A DNA stretch of 64,000 bases from Harmothoe impar (taxonomy: Eukaryota; Annelida; Polychaeta; Phyllodocida; Polynoidae). The notes under the pieces were generated by a model. It did no database searches, was not told the origin of the DNA, and saw only the letters and a list, made by a program, of their open reading frames with translations. Of this stretch, positions 43,798 through 53,500 are shown one piece after another. The translations under genes and the position numbers were made by a program. The number at the start of each line of letters is the position of its first letter. The stretch's first letter is position 1. The stretch spans positions 36,755,618 to 36,819,617 of the forward strand of contig OX381707.1 in NCBI GenBank assembly GCA_947462335.1, given 5' to 3'.

Positions 43798-45915
43798 TTA
43801 ACCTAATGGTTCATCTCTCGCCCTCATTAAGGCAAGCGCGTGCTCAGCCGTGCCATCCCAGGTATCGAGAGTCATGCCAAACACCCCGTAAAATTTTACG
43901 TTCATATCTTGCAACCGTTTGGTTAACTTCTCGTTCTCCTGACGAACGAAACCTGCTGCGGCCTCAGCATTCTTCTGGCCTGTAGCAGCTTCCCTTGACT
44001 TTTTAGCCAAGTAGTCAGCATTGCCGGCAGCGACCAATGCTTTCTCCTCCCTATGGGCAATCTTTAGACCATGCGTAAACAGGCCTAACATCTTGGTGTT
44101 GTATTCCACCGCTAACTGTCGTTGGGACTCCTGGAATTCTGTAACAATTCTCTGTCCCACCTCGCAGCTCGCCTTCTCTTCCCGAGAGAAGTAGTTAACT
44201 ATCGGGACGTATTTTAATTTTACGCCACCGGTAGTTTCCGTGCGGGAGGTCCCCGCGACTGGCTGGATGACAACCGGCTCCTGGTTTACCGGAATCACGG
44301 GTTTTACATCCACTCGCGGTGCTTTCACAGCCGCTGCAGTCTTCGGGACAGCTATGCCCCGAGGAGTTACTACTGAGATCAGTGTTTTGGGCTCAGTTTT
44401 CACGGTCAAACTCTGCATATCCCGGGTTGGGGTGGTGGGAGACCGGACGTCCCTGGGGGTTGGTTTTGCAGTTGTCCCCAGATGGTACGTCAAAGGCAGG
44501 GAAGCCTTTGTTCTGGTAGCAGGGCTTTCCTTAGGCCGGGCACCTCCACAGTCAGGTTGACTGGTGGCACTGTCTGAACTGCTCAGACGTCTAGTACGGT
44601 ACTCCATGTTGGTAGCCGCCGCCGTATGTCCACCGGAATCACGTTTCCGATCTTTCCGGTCTGTGTACAGCGGGTCTGGATACTCGCGATAGTATTCGCG
44701 ACCTTCCGGGGCCTGATAGTTCCCATAATAGGAATTATCGAGTTCCTCCAAAGTGGATCCGGCATGTTTCCGTTTTGGTCCGGGAGAGACCGCAGGAGAC
44801 CGAGAGCGGTCTCGGGCAGACCGGCTCTTTCCCCAGGAACCACCCCGGGTTTCCGGCTGGCGGAAATTACCGCCGCCTCTCCGAGAAGTACGGGTAGTGC
44901 ATAACACCGTATACTCCTCGTCATTCATGGCGAACTTGTTGCGTCCGTCCACTCTGGCTATCCTAGCTTTGAACTTCCCATCTGCGACTTCGCAGAAAAA
45001 GGGAGTTGCCGGCCGGATTTTAGCCTTCTGATCGTCCGTTAGTGACTTGTACTGGTCACAGACGGCATCATGTAGCGCATTCACACGATTGCGAGCTACA
45101 CTGATTCCCATATTATGGCAATCCTTCATGTGGCGCATGAGCTCACCTCTACGGGGTTCTAGACACCCGTTGCACAGTTGTGACTCTCTACCTACTGTAA
45201 TATCACAGTGGTACACCACACAGTGGTGCATGTGATTCTCACAGAGGTGTCGCAGGAACCGTTGCTTTGTTACAAACACGATTCTGTCGGTGCCTATCGT
45301 GTTTACACACGTGGCAAATGGGCACCAATTTCTTTCCCGTTGATTATACCAACGGGTGCTCGCAAAAAGAAGCTTTTCTTTCTGCTCCTTACTGTAGTAA
45401 GTTTCCGGCAGGATCCTGAGTTGATCTAGCCACTGCTGATAAAAAGCAGACGGAGGACGGTCCCGGGGTGTATTCCGGATCCAATCCTCATCGTCACTCT
45501 GACCTTTACAGTTGGTCGCGAGTGGACATCCAAAATTGGTAGGGCCAATTGGACACTGTTCCCACGAATTGGGAATAAACACGCGGAACTTATTATTCGC
45601 GTTTTGCCAGACTCGCCTCATCACGTCATTAGGCGGGATTGGGTCCTCCGGGTCGTTTCCTGGTTCTTCAGCGTTAGCCGGAACCTCTCCCTCCTCCTCA
45701 TCCGAATGAGCCGGACTACGGAGAGGGCTGAGACGAGCTGGGTTGATTACCATCGCAGCCGCAACCGCGGCCGCAGCACCAGCTGCAGCGGTTACATCTG
45801 CCACAGGGGCCGGGGTGGGGACGGTGACGCCCGTGGTAGAGGGTGCTGGAGTATTGGCTTCGTTGGTATCCATAGCCTCATCCGTAGCTTCCACAGCCCG
45901 TGGAATGACGGGCTG
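43798..45915 (-). CDS. Element 2 copy A accessory ORF, second part (about 705 aa)
   Basis: Not recognised as a known family. It continues the frame of the first part after one TGA (45916-45918); the first Met is at 45873. Features: an Ala-rich low-complexity start; an acidic SDEEEGEVP stretch; then two zinc-finger-like blocks, CPFATC...HLCENHMHHC and CNGCLEPRRGELMRHMKDCH (CX2CX10HX4H). A basic Arg/Ser-rich region (SRSARDRSRSPAVS) and a Pro/Thr-rich region follow. The C-terminal Ala/Glu/Lys-rich stretch is a likely coiled coil. There is no signal peptide or TM segment, so it is not an envelope. Nucleic-acid binding is a reasonable inference. Confidence 0.7.
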   Translation of the reverse strand, partial: QPVIPRAVEATDEAMDTNEANTPAPSTTGVTVPTPAPVADVTAAAGAAAAVAAAMVINPARLSPLRSPAHSDEEEGEVPANAEEPGNDPEDPIPPNDVMRRVWQNANNKFRVFIPNSWEQCPIGPTNFGCPLATNCKGQSDDEDWIRNTPRDRPPSAFYQQWLDQLRILPETYYSKEQKEKLLFASTRWYNQRERNWCPFATCVNTIGTDRIVFVTKQRFLRHLCENHMHHCVVYHCDITVGRESQLCNGCLEPRRGELMRHMKDCHNMGISVARNRVNALHDAVCDQYKSLTDDQKAKIRPATPFFCEVADGKFKARIARVDGRNKFAMNDEEYTVLCTTRTSRRGGGNFRQPETRGGSWGKSRSARDRSRSPAVSPGPKRKHAGSTLEELDNSYYGNYQAPEGREYYREYPDPLYTDRKDRKRDSGGHTAAATNMEYRTRRLSSSDSATSQPDCGGARPKESPATRTKASLPLTYHLGTTAKPTPRDVRSPTTPTRDMQSLTVKTEPKTLISVVTPRGIAVPKTAAAVKAPRVDVKPVIPVNQEPVVIQPVAGTSRTETTGGVKLKYVPIVNYFSREEKASCEVGQRIVTEFQESQRQLAVEYNTKMLGLFTHGLKIAHREEKALVAAGNADYLAKKSREAATGQKNAEAAAGFVRQENEKLTKRLQDMNVKFYGVFGMTLDTWDGTAEHALALMRARDEPLG

Positions 45916-47019
45916 TCACCCGGAAGGTTGTTCCGGTAATCCTTCTGCTAACACAGAATCCGGCAAGTTAGCTAGTCTTGCCTTCTCGCTCCGGCGAGAT
46001 TGACGTCCTCTCTCCTGGACAAACTCGTCCGACTGATTACTGTCGGCCGAGCTCGACCGGTTCGAGGCTCCCCTCTCACCTTTACTACCACGCCCCCTAG
46101 GTGTGGCTTTCAGCGCTTTTATTCGCGCCTTCTCTTCCGCACTGGAAGATCTGGTTCGTACTGTCCGAACCGCCTCATCCACCAAACAAGATATGGCAAT
46201 ATTCCGTTTGAGGTTGTGAGTATCCATGTAGGCCTCTATAGTGGCTACATCCAGGATGTACGAGACTACTCCCTGCGTACAAGCGGCAGCAATTTCGTAC
46301 TCCTTCCGGGTTTTCGGTTCACGGAGTTTCCCGATACGTGCCCGGTACCTGTTGACGCCTGTCAACAACATCCCGGCAACTCCACAATTCGGGTCTAGGG
46401 ACAGAATTGGGAGTGCTGGCATTAACCGCTTTATGTCTGCGATATGTAAATCGAAGACAGCTCTTCGTAAGCAGTAGCATACGAGTAGTCCTTTTTGGAG
46501 TGCCTCCCAGTACACAAACCAGTCCGGGGGCAACTCTTCCTGCTCTTCCACTAATAGGAAGAGCAATATCGCCTGCCTTGTTAGCGGGTCAATCCGGCGG
46601 GGAGCTCCCTCCGCCGTGAGTCGTAGCACGTCCTCGTGCAGTTCCACTTCACGTCCATCGTAATTGGACATGAAGCCTCCTAGTGTGGGCACTGCCGGGC
46701 GGGGTTTTTCAACGTCCTCCGGCGGTTCTCCATGGTACAACGGACCCGGGTCCTGATACTCAGCTTGGCCGGTATCAGCTTGGCCGTCAGCTGGGCTGAT
46801 GGCCTCAATGTCTAACCCCTCCAAGTAATTGGCGGCGACATTTGCAGGGCGTAGCGATGACTGAGAGTCAACGTCGACGTCCATTATTCCCTCTTGTCCC
46901 AGGAAATCCATAGATTCCTGGTCACCGAGGTCAGGTTGATTATCAACCACATTCCCTCCGCTAGCGGAGTCGCCCTCCTCAAGAGGGTCCACCTGTTGGT
47001 GGTCTGTCTCGGAAGACAT
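45916..47019 (-). CDS. Element 2 copy A accessory ORF, first part (367 aa)
   Basis: Starts ATG at 47019 (MSSETDHQQVDP), matching 55157 in copy B. Acidic N-terminal third, then a mostly helical middle (AILLFLLVEEQEELPPDWFVYW; YCLRRAVFDLHIADIKRLMP) and a Ser/Arg/Lys-rich end. It ends at TGA 45916-45918. Copy B has GGA at that codon, so both parts were probably one protein of about 1,073 aa. Function unknown. Confidence 0.7.
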   Translation of the reverse strand: MSSETDHQQVDPLEEGDSASGGNVVDNQPDLGDQESMDFLGQEGIMDVDVDSQSSLRPANVAANYLEGLDIEAISPADGQADTGQAEYQDPGPLYHGEPPEDVEKPRPAVPTLGGFMSNYDGREVELHEDVLRLTAEGAPRRIDPLTRQAILLFLLVEEQEELPPDWFVYWEALQKGLLVCYCLRRAVFDLHIADIKRLMPALPILSLDPNCGVAGMLLTGVNRYRARIGKLREPKTRKEYEIAAACTQGVVSYILDVATIEAYMDTHNLKRNIAISCLVDEAVRTVRTRSSSAEEKARIKALKATPRGRGSKGERGASNRSSSADSNQSDEFVQERGRQSRRSEKARLANLPDSVLAEGLPEQPSG

Positions 47020-47240
47020 GTTTGTCACACTCAAGAAAAGTGTTATTGATGGATTATAGGGGGTCCACCTCCCCACTGCAAGAATGGTCGTGTCCGAGCC
47101 CTCACGTCTGCTCTGGACCTCCTCTCAACCCCAACTGGCGATTCCCGCCGAACCGCGTGCCTTATATAAGGCGCGCCACCGCGCATGCGCAACCCCGCGC
47201 GTCCCGTGACCCAGTTCCTTGGAACCAGGTCACCCGCGCG
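47020..47240 (-). promoter_or_regulatory. Element 2 copy A internal promoter
   Basis: Upstream of the accessory ATG lie a palindromic TATA box (CCTTATATAAGG, 47160-47171), a GCGCATGCGCA motif of NRF1 type (47181-47191) and a 28-bp near-palindrome GTGACC...GGTCAC (47206-47233). All three are conserved in order and spacing in copy B (54937-55010). Confidence 0.7.
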
Positions 47241-47326
47241 TTCAAGTGTAAACAGGTACTCTCATTCCACGTGTTAATCCTTACGCTCTGTCAACTCGTC
47301 GAGAGTATCAATGAAATATATATGAA

Positions 47327-47812
47327 TGTTTAGGGGCATGATATTACATATTAATCTCATACACGGTATTTCCGGGTAACGTCTGTTTACTCGGCTTCTC
47401 CACCTGGAGCTAGTGCACACAGTTCCCGGGAGAGGGCGCAGGTCCTCTTCAGGTAACCGTGTGCCGCTCTAAGGTGGGCGGCCGACCCACCCACCTGGCC
47501 ACGTGATCTAAGAGCCGGTGTTATATAAGACCCATGTGTTTACCTGGAACGGCAGTCAGTGCAGGCCCGACTGACGAGAGACTTCACATGTCCAACCGTG
47601 CGGACAGAGTTGTATGCTAAGAGTTGTATACTGACCGTTTCCTCTATTTATAGAGAAACCTGATCTACCTGTGTGTATTAATTCTACACTGATCGTTCCC
47701 TAGTAAAGGAACTAGAGTTGTTATTCTTGTGAATAAAGACAGATATATTCTCGCACCTGGAAACTGCCGTGATCGTTGTTCTTTAACCTAGAGTTAACTA
47801 CGAACCACCACA
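47327..47812 (+). repeat. Element 2 copy B 5' LTR (486 bp)
   Basis: Starts TGTTTAGGGGCATG and ends ACCACCACA. TATATAAG at 47522 and AATAAA at 47732-47737. Followed by the PBS. Confidence 0.93.
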
Positions 47813-47813
47813 C

Positions 47814-47826
47814 TGGTGCCGTGACC
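47814..47826 (+). promoter_or_regulatory. Element 2 primer binding site
   Basis: TGGTGCCGTGACC one base after the LTR, identical to element 1. Confidence 0.85.
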
Positions 47827-47931
47827 AGTAGCAGTGAAGGTAGCAGAACAAGTTAGTTGTTCGGGAATATGTTCGGGTTATACTGAACAGGAAGTCCTTG
47901 AGTGGACAGACAGTCCTTTAGTGGACAGACA

Positions 47932-50472
47932 ATGGCTACCGGTGGTAGCCTGGGCGGCTCTGGCCCAGAGCTGAGTGAAGGGGAGTTGGAATCAACTCGC
48001 CTGGAGGTGCCAGGGATGGACCCTGGGGAGGGCTTGAAGCCAGAACAGAAGAAGAGGAAATTGCAGGATCTTTCCTGGGTGGAACCCTATGTAGGGGATG
48101 AGAGATTCCAGAGGGAATATGACGAGCGTTTGGCTCGGGAAGAGGATGACCTCTACTGGGAGAATGTCCGATTGGACAAGCAGTCAATGGAAGATCAGTA
48201 TGCTGCATTGACTGAGGAATTGACATCCCTGGTAAAAGAAAGGGACGAGATCCTCTCTGAGAATCAGAGGGTAAAAGGAACTCTGATAGAAGAGAGGGAA
48301 CGGTTGATAGAAGACAACCGGTATATGAAAAAGAAGGTTGCTCAGGAATCGCATGAATACCAAAAGATTCAAGCAAAGATTGCTGAGAACCAGAAAGAGA
48401 ATGAACACTCCGAATCTCTTAAGGAGAGGTATGAGAGGGAGTTGAAAAAATACTCTAGAGAATGGTATGCCCTGAAGAGGGGGACAGAAGAGCTCGAGAA
48501 GGGCAGAGACCAGTTGGTCAAGGATAACGAATCCACCAGGATACAAATCCTGGAAGAAACGGAAGAGTTAGAAAGGAAACGGAAAGCTGAAGTGGAGGCT
48601 GTCTGTTCCCTGGAAGCCAGGAAAACTCTCCTGCGGAGTGAATTGTCGAAGGCAACGGAACAGCAGGGTGGGGAACAAGTTCCAGCTATCAGGCCGGAAA
48701 CTGTTCTGGACAGCACTCTTGCTGCTAGGAAGGTGGATGCATTACCTCAATTCGATCCATTTATTAATGATAATGGATTGAGGAATGTGGAAGACTCTGT
48801 GTATAAAAACAGAGGGAAGGATTCAAAGAGAGTGAATATCACCGGGCGCTCTCTTGAACGGGAACCAGTTAATCATGCCAGTATTGGTCAGGTTAACAGG
48901 GAAATGTCTCCAGAGGAGGAAGTGTCTCGACATTATAAAAATAAATTCCGAGATGAAGTCGTGAACCATAGTTATGGCTCATTGAATCCCTTTTCGGGGG
49001 ATGATCCGGCTCAGTATGGAAACCCGGGAGATTATGATAGCAAGGGTAATTATAGATATTGCCCGGATACAACTTATTCATATCCACCTCCGGCCACTGA
49101 TACACATTCGGGAGTCAATAAGGACCCTGAAAATAGGCCGAGGGGTAGTCTGAATAAGGGGTCACAGCAGAAAACGAAGGGAAGGTCAAATCCAGTGCAT
49201 AAAAACACTCAGGGATTGTCCGGTTATCAAGGCCCACGCTTTGATGAGGGTACAGACTCGGAATCAGATAAATCTTCTGACGATATACCCAAGATAAAGG
49301 TTCCTTTGAACCGAAGGGTAACAATGACCCCGGCGGAACACCGATTACATAATCGAGACCCCGTCATAGGTAATTTGGGACTAGATTGCTCCAGCCGAGG
49401 TCAAGACGGTACAGACTTACTGGCTTGGAGTAGACGCATGTCGGGTCAATTAGTGCATTCTAATTATGCCGCTAAAAGAACTGCACGCGTGACTAAGCCT
49501 TACAGGGGTTTACGACCCTGGAAGGAAGAATATCAATCACTTTTAGATGATTGTAAGTACAATTGCTGGAACAAGGAGGAATCCTTGGGAGCTTTTGTGA
49601 TATGGTTGAGTGACGGCCCGGGTAAGATAGTGGTTGAAGAATGGAGGGACACTTACGGGCCGGAAGCTACATACGACCAGCTGGAAGTATTAGCTTGTTA
49701 TACCTTTGGGAAAATGGTGACAGTAGATCACTGGACTCTGTTCCAGAGAAGAACGCAGAAACCAAAGGAATCTGCTAAAATTTTTGGGCTAGAATTGCAG
49801 CGATTATTGCGGCAGGCTAGGCCAGAATGGAGTAGGGATGCTGAATATTACATAGAATCCCTATTTGTAAGATTTATTAGTGGATTGAGTGATCCCGAAC
49901 ATGCTAAAGTTTGTGGTAGAGCTTGGGAAGCTGGGTCTTCCCTAGCAGATTTGTTCATGGCGATTGATCAACATGACAAGAAGAAGATACTGTTGGCTGG
50001 TATGATACCCGCTAATAGGGGGCAGCGCGTCTCTGGAATTGAACATTCCTTAGATGCAGACGATTCTTCCGCGGAAGAATCTGAAGGGGAGGAGAGAGTA
50101 GACGCCCTGAAATTCAAGGGTCGACAGAAATCTAGCTCAACCCCAGCTTCCGGGAAGCTTCCTAGTAACAAAGGTTATTCGGAAACCCCCCGGAAACCCG
50201 ACATTCGGGAGCCTCAGACTGAACCCAGTCAGAAAACCCAGACCCCGGAGACGACCACTCCGGATAAAACAAATGCGTCAGGGAACTCATTAAATACCTT
50301 AATGGAGTCCATGATTAAACGCATGAACGAGGTGTTTGATAATCAAACCAGGCGCCGCCCTAGGGTGGATCTTAACACTGTCCAGTGTTACAGATGTCAA
50401 GTCAAAGGGCACTTTGCATCTGAATGCAAAGCAGAGAAACCTGTTTTAAGAAGTGAGGTTTCGGGAAATTAG
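47932..50472 (+). CDS. Element 2 Gag with long coiled coil (846 aa)
   Basis: Start chosen at ATG 47932 (MATGGSLGG); the frame extends upstream only through a GTG. Residues of about 50-250 are a long charged heptad-rich coiled coil (for example LTEELTSLVKERDEILSENQ). A disordered middle is followed by a capsid-like part (LRPWKEEYQSLLDDC, FVIWLSDGPGK, LFQRRTQKPKESAKIFGLEL). A zinc knuckle CYRCQVKGHFASEC lies near the end. The frame stops at TAG 50470-50472. The N-terminal coiled coil is unusual for Ty3/gypsy Gag and could drive self-assembly. Confidence 0.9.
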   Translation: MATGGSLGGSGPELSEGELESTRLEVPGMDPGEGLKPEQKKRKLQDLSWVEPYVGDERFQREYDERLAREEDDLYWENVRLDKQSMEDQYAALTEELTSLVKERDEILSENQRVKGTLIEERERLIEDNRYMKKKVAQESHEYQKIQAKIAENQKENEHSESLKERYERELKKYSREWYALKRGTEELEKGRDQLVKDNESTRIQILEETEELERKRKAEVEAVCSLEARKTLLRSELSKATEQQGGEQVPAIRPETVLDSTLAARKVDALPQFDPFINDNGLRNVEDSVYKNRGKDSKRVNITGRSLEREPVNHASIGQVNREMSPEEEVSRHYKNKFRDEVVNHSYGSLNPFSGDDPAQYGNPGDYDSKGNYRYCPDTTYSYPPPATDTHSGVNKDPENRPRGSLNKGSQQKTKGRSNPVHKNTQGLSGYQGPRFDEGTDSESDKSSDDIPKIKVPLNRRVTMTPAEHRLHNRDPVIGNLGLDCSSRGQDGTDLLAWSRRMSGQLVHSNYAAKRTARVTKPYRGLRPWKEEYQSLLDDCKYNCWNKEESLGAFVIWLSDGPGKIVVEEWRDTYGPEATYDQLEVLACYTFGKMVTVDHWTLFQRRTQKPKESAKIFGLELQRLLRQARPEWSRDAEYYIESLFVRFISGLSDPEHAKVCGRAWEAGSSLADLFMAIDQHDKKKILLAGMIPANRGQRVSGIEHSLDADDSSAEESEGEERVDALKFKGRQKSSSTPASGKLPSNKGYSETPRKPDIREPQTEPSQKTQTPETTTPDKTNASGNSLNTLMESMIKRMNEVFDNQTRRRPRVDLNTVQCYRCQVKGHFASECKAEKPVLRSEVSGN

Positions 50473-50506
50473 AGGGGGTTACCGGGGATGGCAGGACGGT
50501 AACCCC
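50463..50506 (+). promoter_or_regulatory. Element 2 gag-pol -1 frameshift signal
   Basis: Slippery heptamer GGGAAAT (50463-50469; read as G GGA AAT) is directly followed by the gag TAG. After a 5-nt spacer, GGGGTTACC (50475-50483) pairs perfectly with GGTAACCCC (50498-50506), giving a 9-bp stem. pol continues in the -1 frame without interruption. All three parts of a canonical -1 signal are visible. Confidence 0.88.
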
Positions 50507-53500
50507 TGAGGAAATATGTCAGATTATCACCGACGGTGGCGGTGAAGATTCATTAGCAGTGAATGCGTCCAGCAAGAAGGGAGATGGGACCGTACATCCC
50601 GGAAACCATGAGGCTGGGGAGACTGGTACAACAGGCGCCCAGGGGTGCGCGTATGGGAAACCTAGTGCCAGTTTAGAGGAGTCAATAACCAAAGAGTTGG
50701 TTAAGGTTGGAGGAACCAGGCTTCCCCCGGGTCATCCTTGTCTGGAACACCTGAAAGGATGTGGGTTCGACCTGGGCACTGATAGTGACCTTCACCGGTT
50801 TACTAGGAATCCCTCAGTAACTGATGGGAAGAGGTGGTACGTTTCCTGTTCTGTACAAGGAAAGACTGGGGAATTTCTTATGGATACTGGAGCTAGCCAC
50901 TCCATGGTCTCTAAGAGATTCATCAGCTTATTGTCGAATATGTGTGAGAACCTCACAATGAGGGTAAACGCATGTACGGCCGATGGTACCAGAATGAGGA
51001 CATTTGGACGGACTTTTCTGATAATCTCTGTGGCCGGGAAAGAATTTGTTTGGGCCCCGACCATAGCTGAGATTGAAGATGATGGTATTCTTGGTTTGGA
51101 TTTTGCGGCGCTTTTCGGTGCGACTTTGAATCCGAAAAGTGGGAAGTTGAAAATTGAATACCGGTATGATATGACCATACTCTGTAAGTTGAGAGTGATA
51201 AGTAGTGTCGCTAGTGTGGCACAGACTGTGAAGATTCCCCCGGGAATGACCTGTGACGTGTTAGTCAGTTCAGGGAGGCTAATCCAGAAAGGATTAGCGG
51301 TAATCGAGCCGGATATGGCTGTATTATCCCGGAAGGGATTGGAATCTGCGGATACCCTAGTAGGGAATTCCAGATGGACAGTGACACCCATTTCCAACCC
51401 CGGAAACTCCACAGTATATCTTGAGAAAGGCACTGAAGTTGGGAAAGTGATACTTGCGGAGGCAGTCACCAGTAGCCACCAAGACCTGAGGTTAGAAGAA
51501 GGAGGGGAAGAGGAATTGCATGAAGAGTTAACTAAGTTGTTAACAGGATCGTCCATAACGGATGAGAATGATCAGGAAGCCCTAAAGGCTATGCTAAAGA
51601 GATGCAGGCAAGCTTTTGCGGCCCCAGGGGAACCCCTGGGGAGAACCAATAAGGTATTGCATGAAATTAAAACCGGGGATAACCCCGCTTTTAAGATTCC
51701 TTATAGGAGATTACCCCTCAAGAAGAAGATTGTAGCTGAGGAAGAGATAGCGAAAATGCTGAAGGATAATGTTATTGTTCCCAGCATGAGTCCTTGGTCC
51801 TCCCCTGTGTGTATGGTAACCAAGAAGGATGGTAGCATACGGTTCTGTATTGATTACCGGAAACTGAATGGGTTGACTAAAAAGAACTCCTATCCTCTTC
51901 CTAGGATAGATGAGACGATTGATTCCCTGGGAGGGAATGAATGGTTTTGTACCCTGGATTTACAGTCCGGGTATTGGCAAGTAGGCATGAAGCCTGAGGA
52001 TATGGAGAAAACTGCGTTCTCCAGCCATATCGGGTTGTTTGAATATAAGGTAATGCCGTTCGGGTTATGTAACGCGCCGGCCACCTTTGAAGCCATGATG
52101 GAGACACTGTTAAGTGATTTATTATGGCGGAAATGTCTAGTTTACTTGGATTACGTAATTGTGTTTGGAAAGACCTTTGCGGATTGTTTAAGTAATTTAG
52201 AGGAAGTCTTAAACCGAATCATGTCTAATGGTCTCAAATTGAAACCAAAGAAATGCAATCTGTTTAAGAAGGATATTAACTACCTAGGGCGGATTATTTC
52301 CACCGAGGGGGTTAAGGCGGATCCGGAAAAGATCAGGAGTGTGACTGAATGGGAAGTCCCCAGGGGTCCTAAAGATGTGCGATCCTTTCTAGGATTCTGC
52401 TCATACTATAGGGATTTCCTGCCGGGGTATTCCCGGGTAGCCTATCCGATCCAGTGTTTGTCACACTGGACACCCGGAAATAGGAAGGAAGAGTTCCCAT
52501 GGGGGAGGGAACAGGACACAGCTTTCTTAGCAATAAAAAAGTTGTTTGTAGAAACCCCGGTGTTAAAGTATCCCACCCCGGATGGTCATTTTGTATTGGA
52601 TACAGATGCTAGTAATGAGAGTATTGGGGCCGCCCTCAGTCAAGTCCAAGACGGAGTGGAGGTTCCCATTGCCTTTGCTAGTAATACTATGAGTAAGACC
52701 CAGCGTAATTATTGTACCACTAAAAGGGAATTGTTGGCTGTGATAGTTTATACTAAAAAGTTCAAACATTTCCTTTGGGGGTCAGATTTTACGCTAAGAA
52801 CAGATCATTCCTCTTTGAGATGGTTATTGAATTTCAAAGATGCGGAAGGAATGATTGGCCGTTGGCTAGCACACCTTTCCGAGTTCGGTTTGGAGCAAAG
52901 TCAGATCCAGCATAGTGCTGGGGTAAAGCATGTGAATGCTGATGCACTTTCCCGACGTCCTATCAGGAAGTGCGAAAACACCAACTGTGATGACTGTGGT
53001 CAGCATGAGGCTGTCATAGCCGGAGCAAGGATTCCCTTTGAGATCAAGGGAACTGGGGTTCTGGAGTGGTCCATGGGAACCATCCGGAAATTCCAGGAAA
53101 AGGATCCTAACCTTAGCCGGTTGTTGGTATTGTTACCTAGGAAGATACGGCCCCCGCGGCCTGAGATTTCCCTGGAGAATCGGGAAATGAGACGACTAAT
53201 AGCTCAATGGGCAGAGCTAGAGGTCCAGAGCGGAATCGTCTACCGGTGGAAGATTAATTCATCCGGTAGGAGAGTCCGGCAAGTGGTAATCCCCTCCGGT
53301 ATGCAGAGGGATGTTATGTATTATTGCCATGGACACCTGACCAGTGGACATTTCGGGAAAAAGCGTTCCCTGGAACGTCTGAAAAGGAGATATTACTGGC
53401 CAGGGATGAGTAGTGATCTATTAAGATGGATTGCTACTTGCCCGGATTGTTGTAAAAACAAACCTGGGCCTGGGATGGGTAAAATGCCTTTGTCCCAGGA

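Larger units (their letters stand above)
41837..47326 (-). mobile_element. Element 2 copy A: 3' half of a large Ty3/gypsy element, interrupted by copy B
   Basis: On the minus strand this reads internal promoter, accessory ORF, 3' region with hairpins, polypurine tract and 3' LTR. The same sequences follow pol in copy B (plus strand, 54840 onward), which shows they belong to one element family. Copy A stops exactly at 47326 where the 5' LTR of copy B begins. The gag-pol half of copy A is therefore expected beyond the right end of copy B, outside the window. Confidence 0.85.

Noticed and set aside
43798..47019. Accessory ORF as an envelope gene
   Set aside because: No signal peptide, furin-like site or transmembrane segment. 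The composition is acidic/basic with zinc-finger-like blocks.
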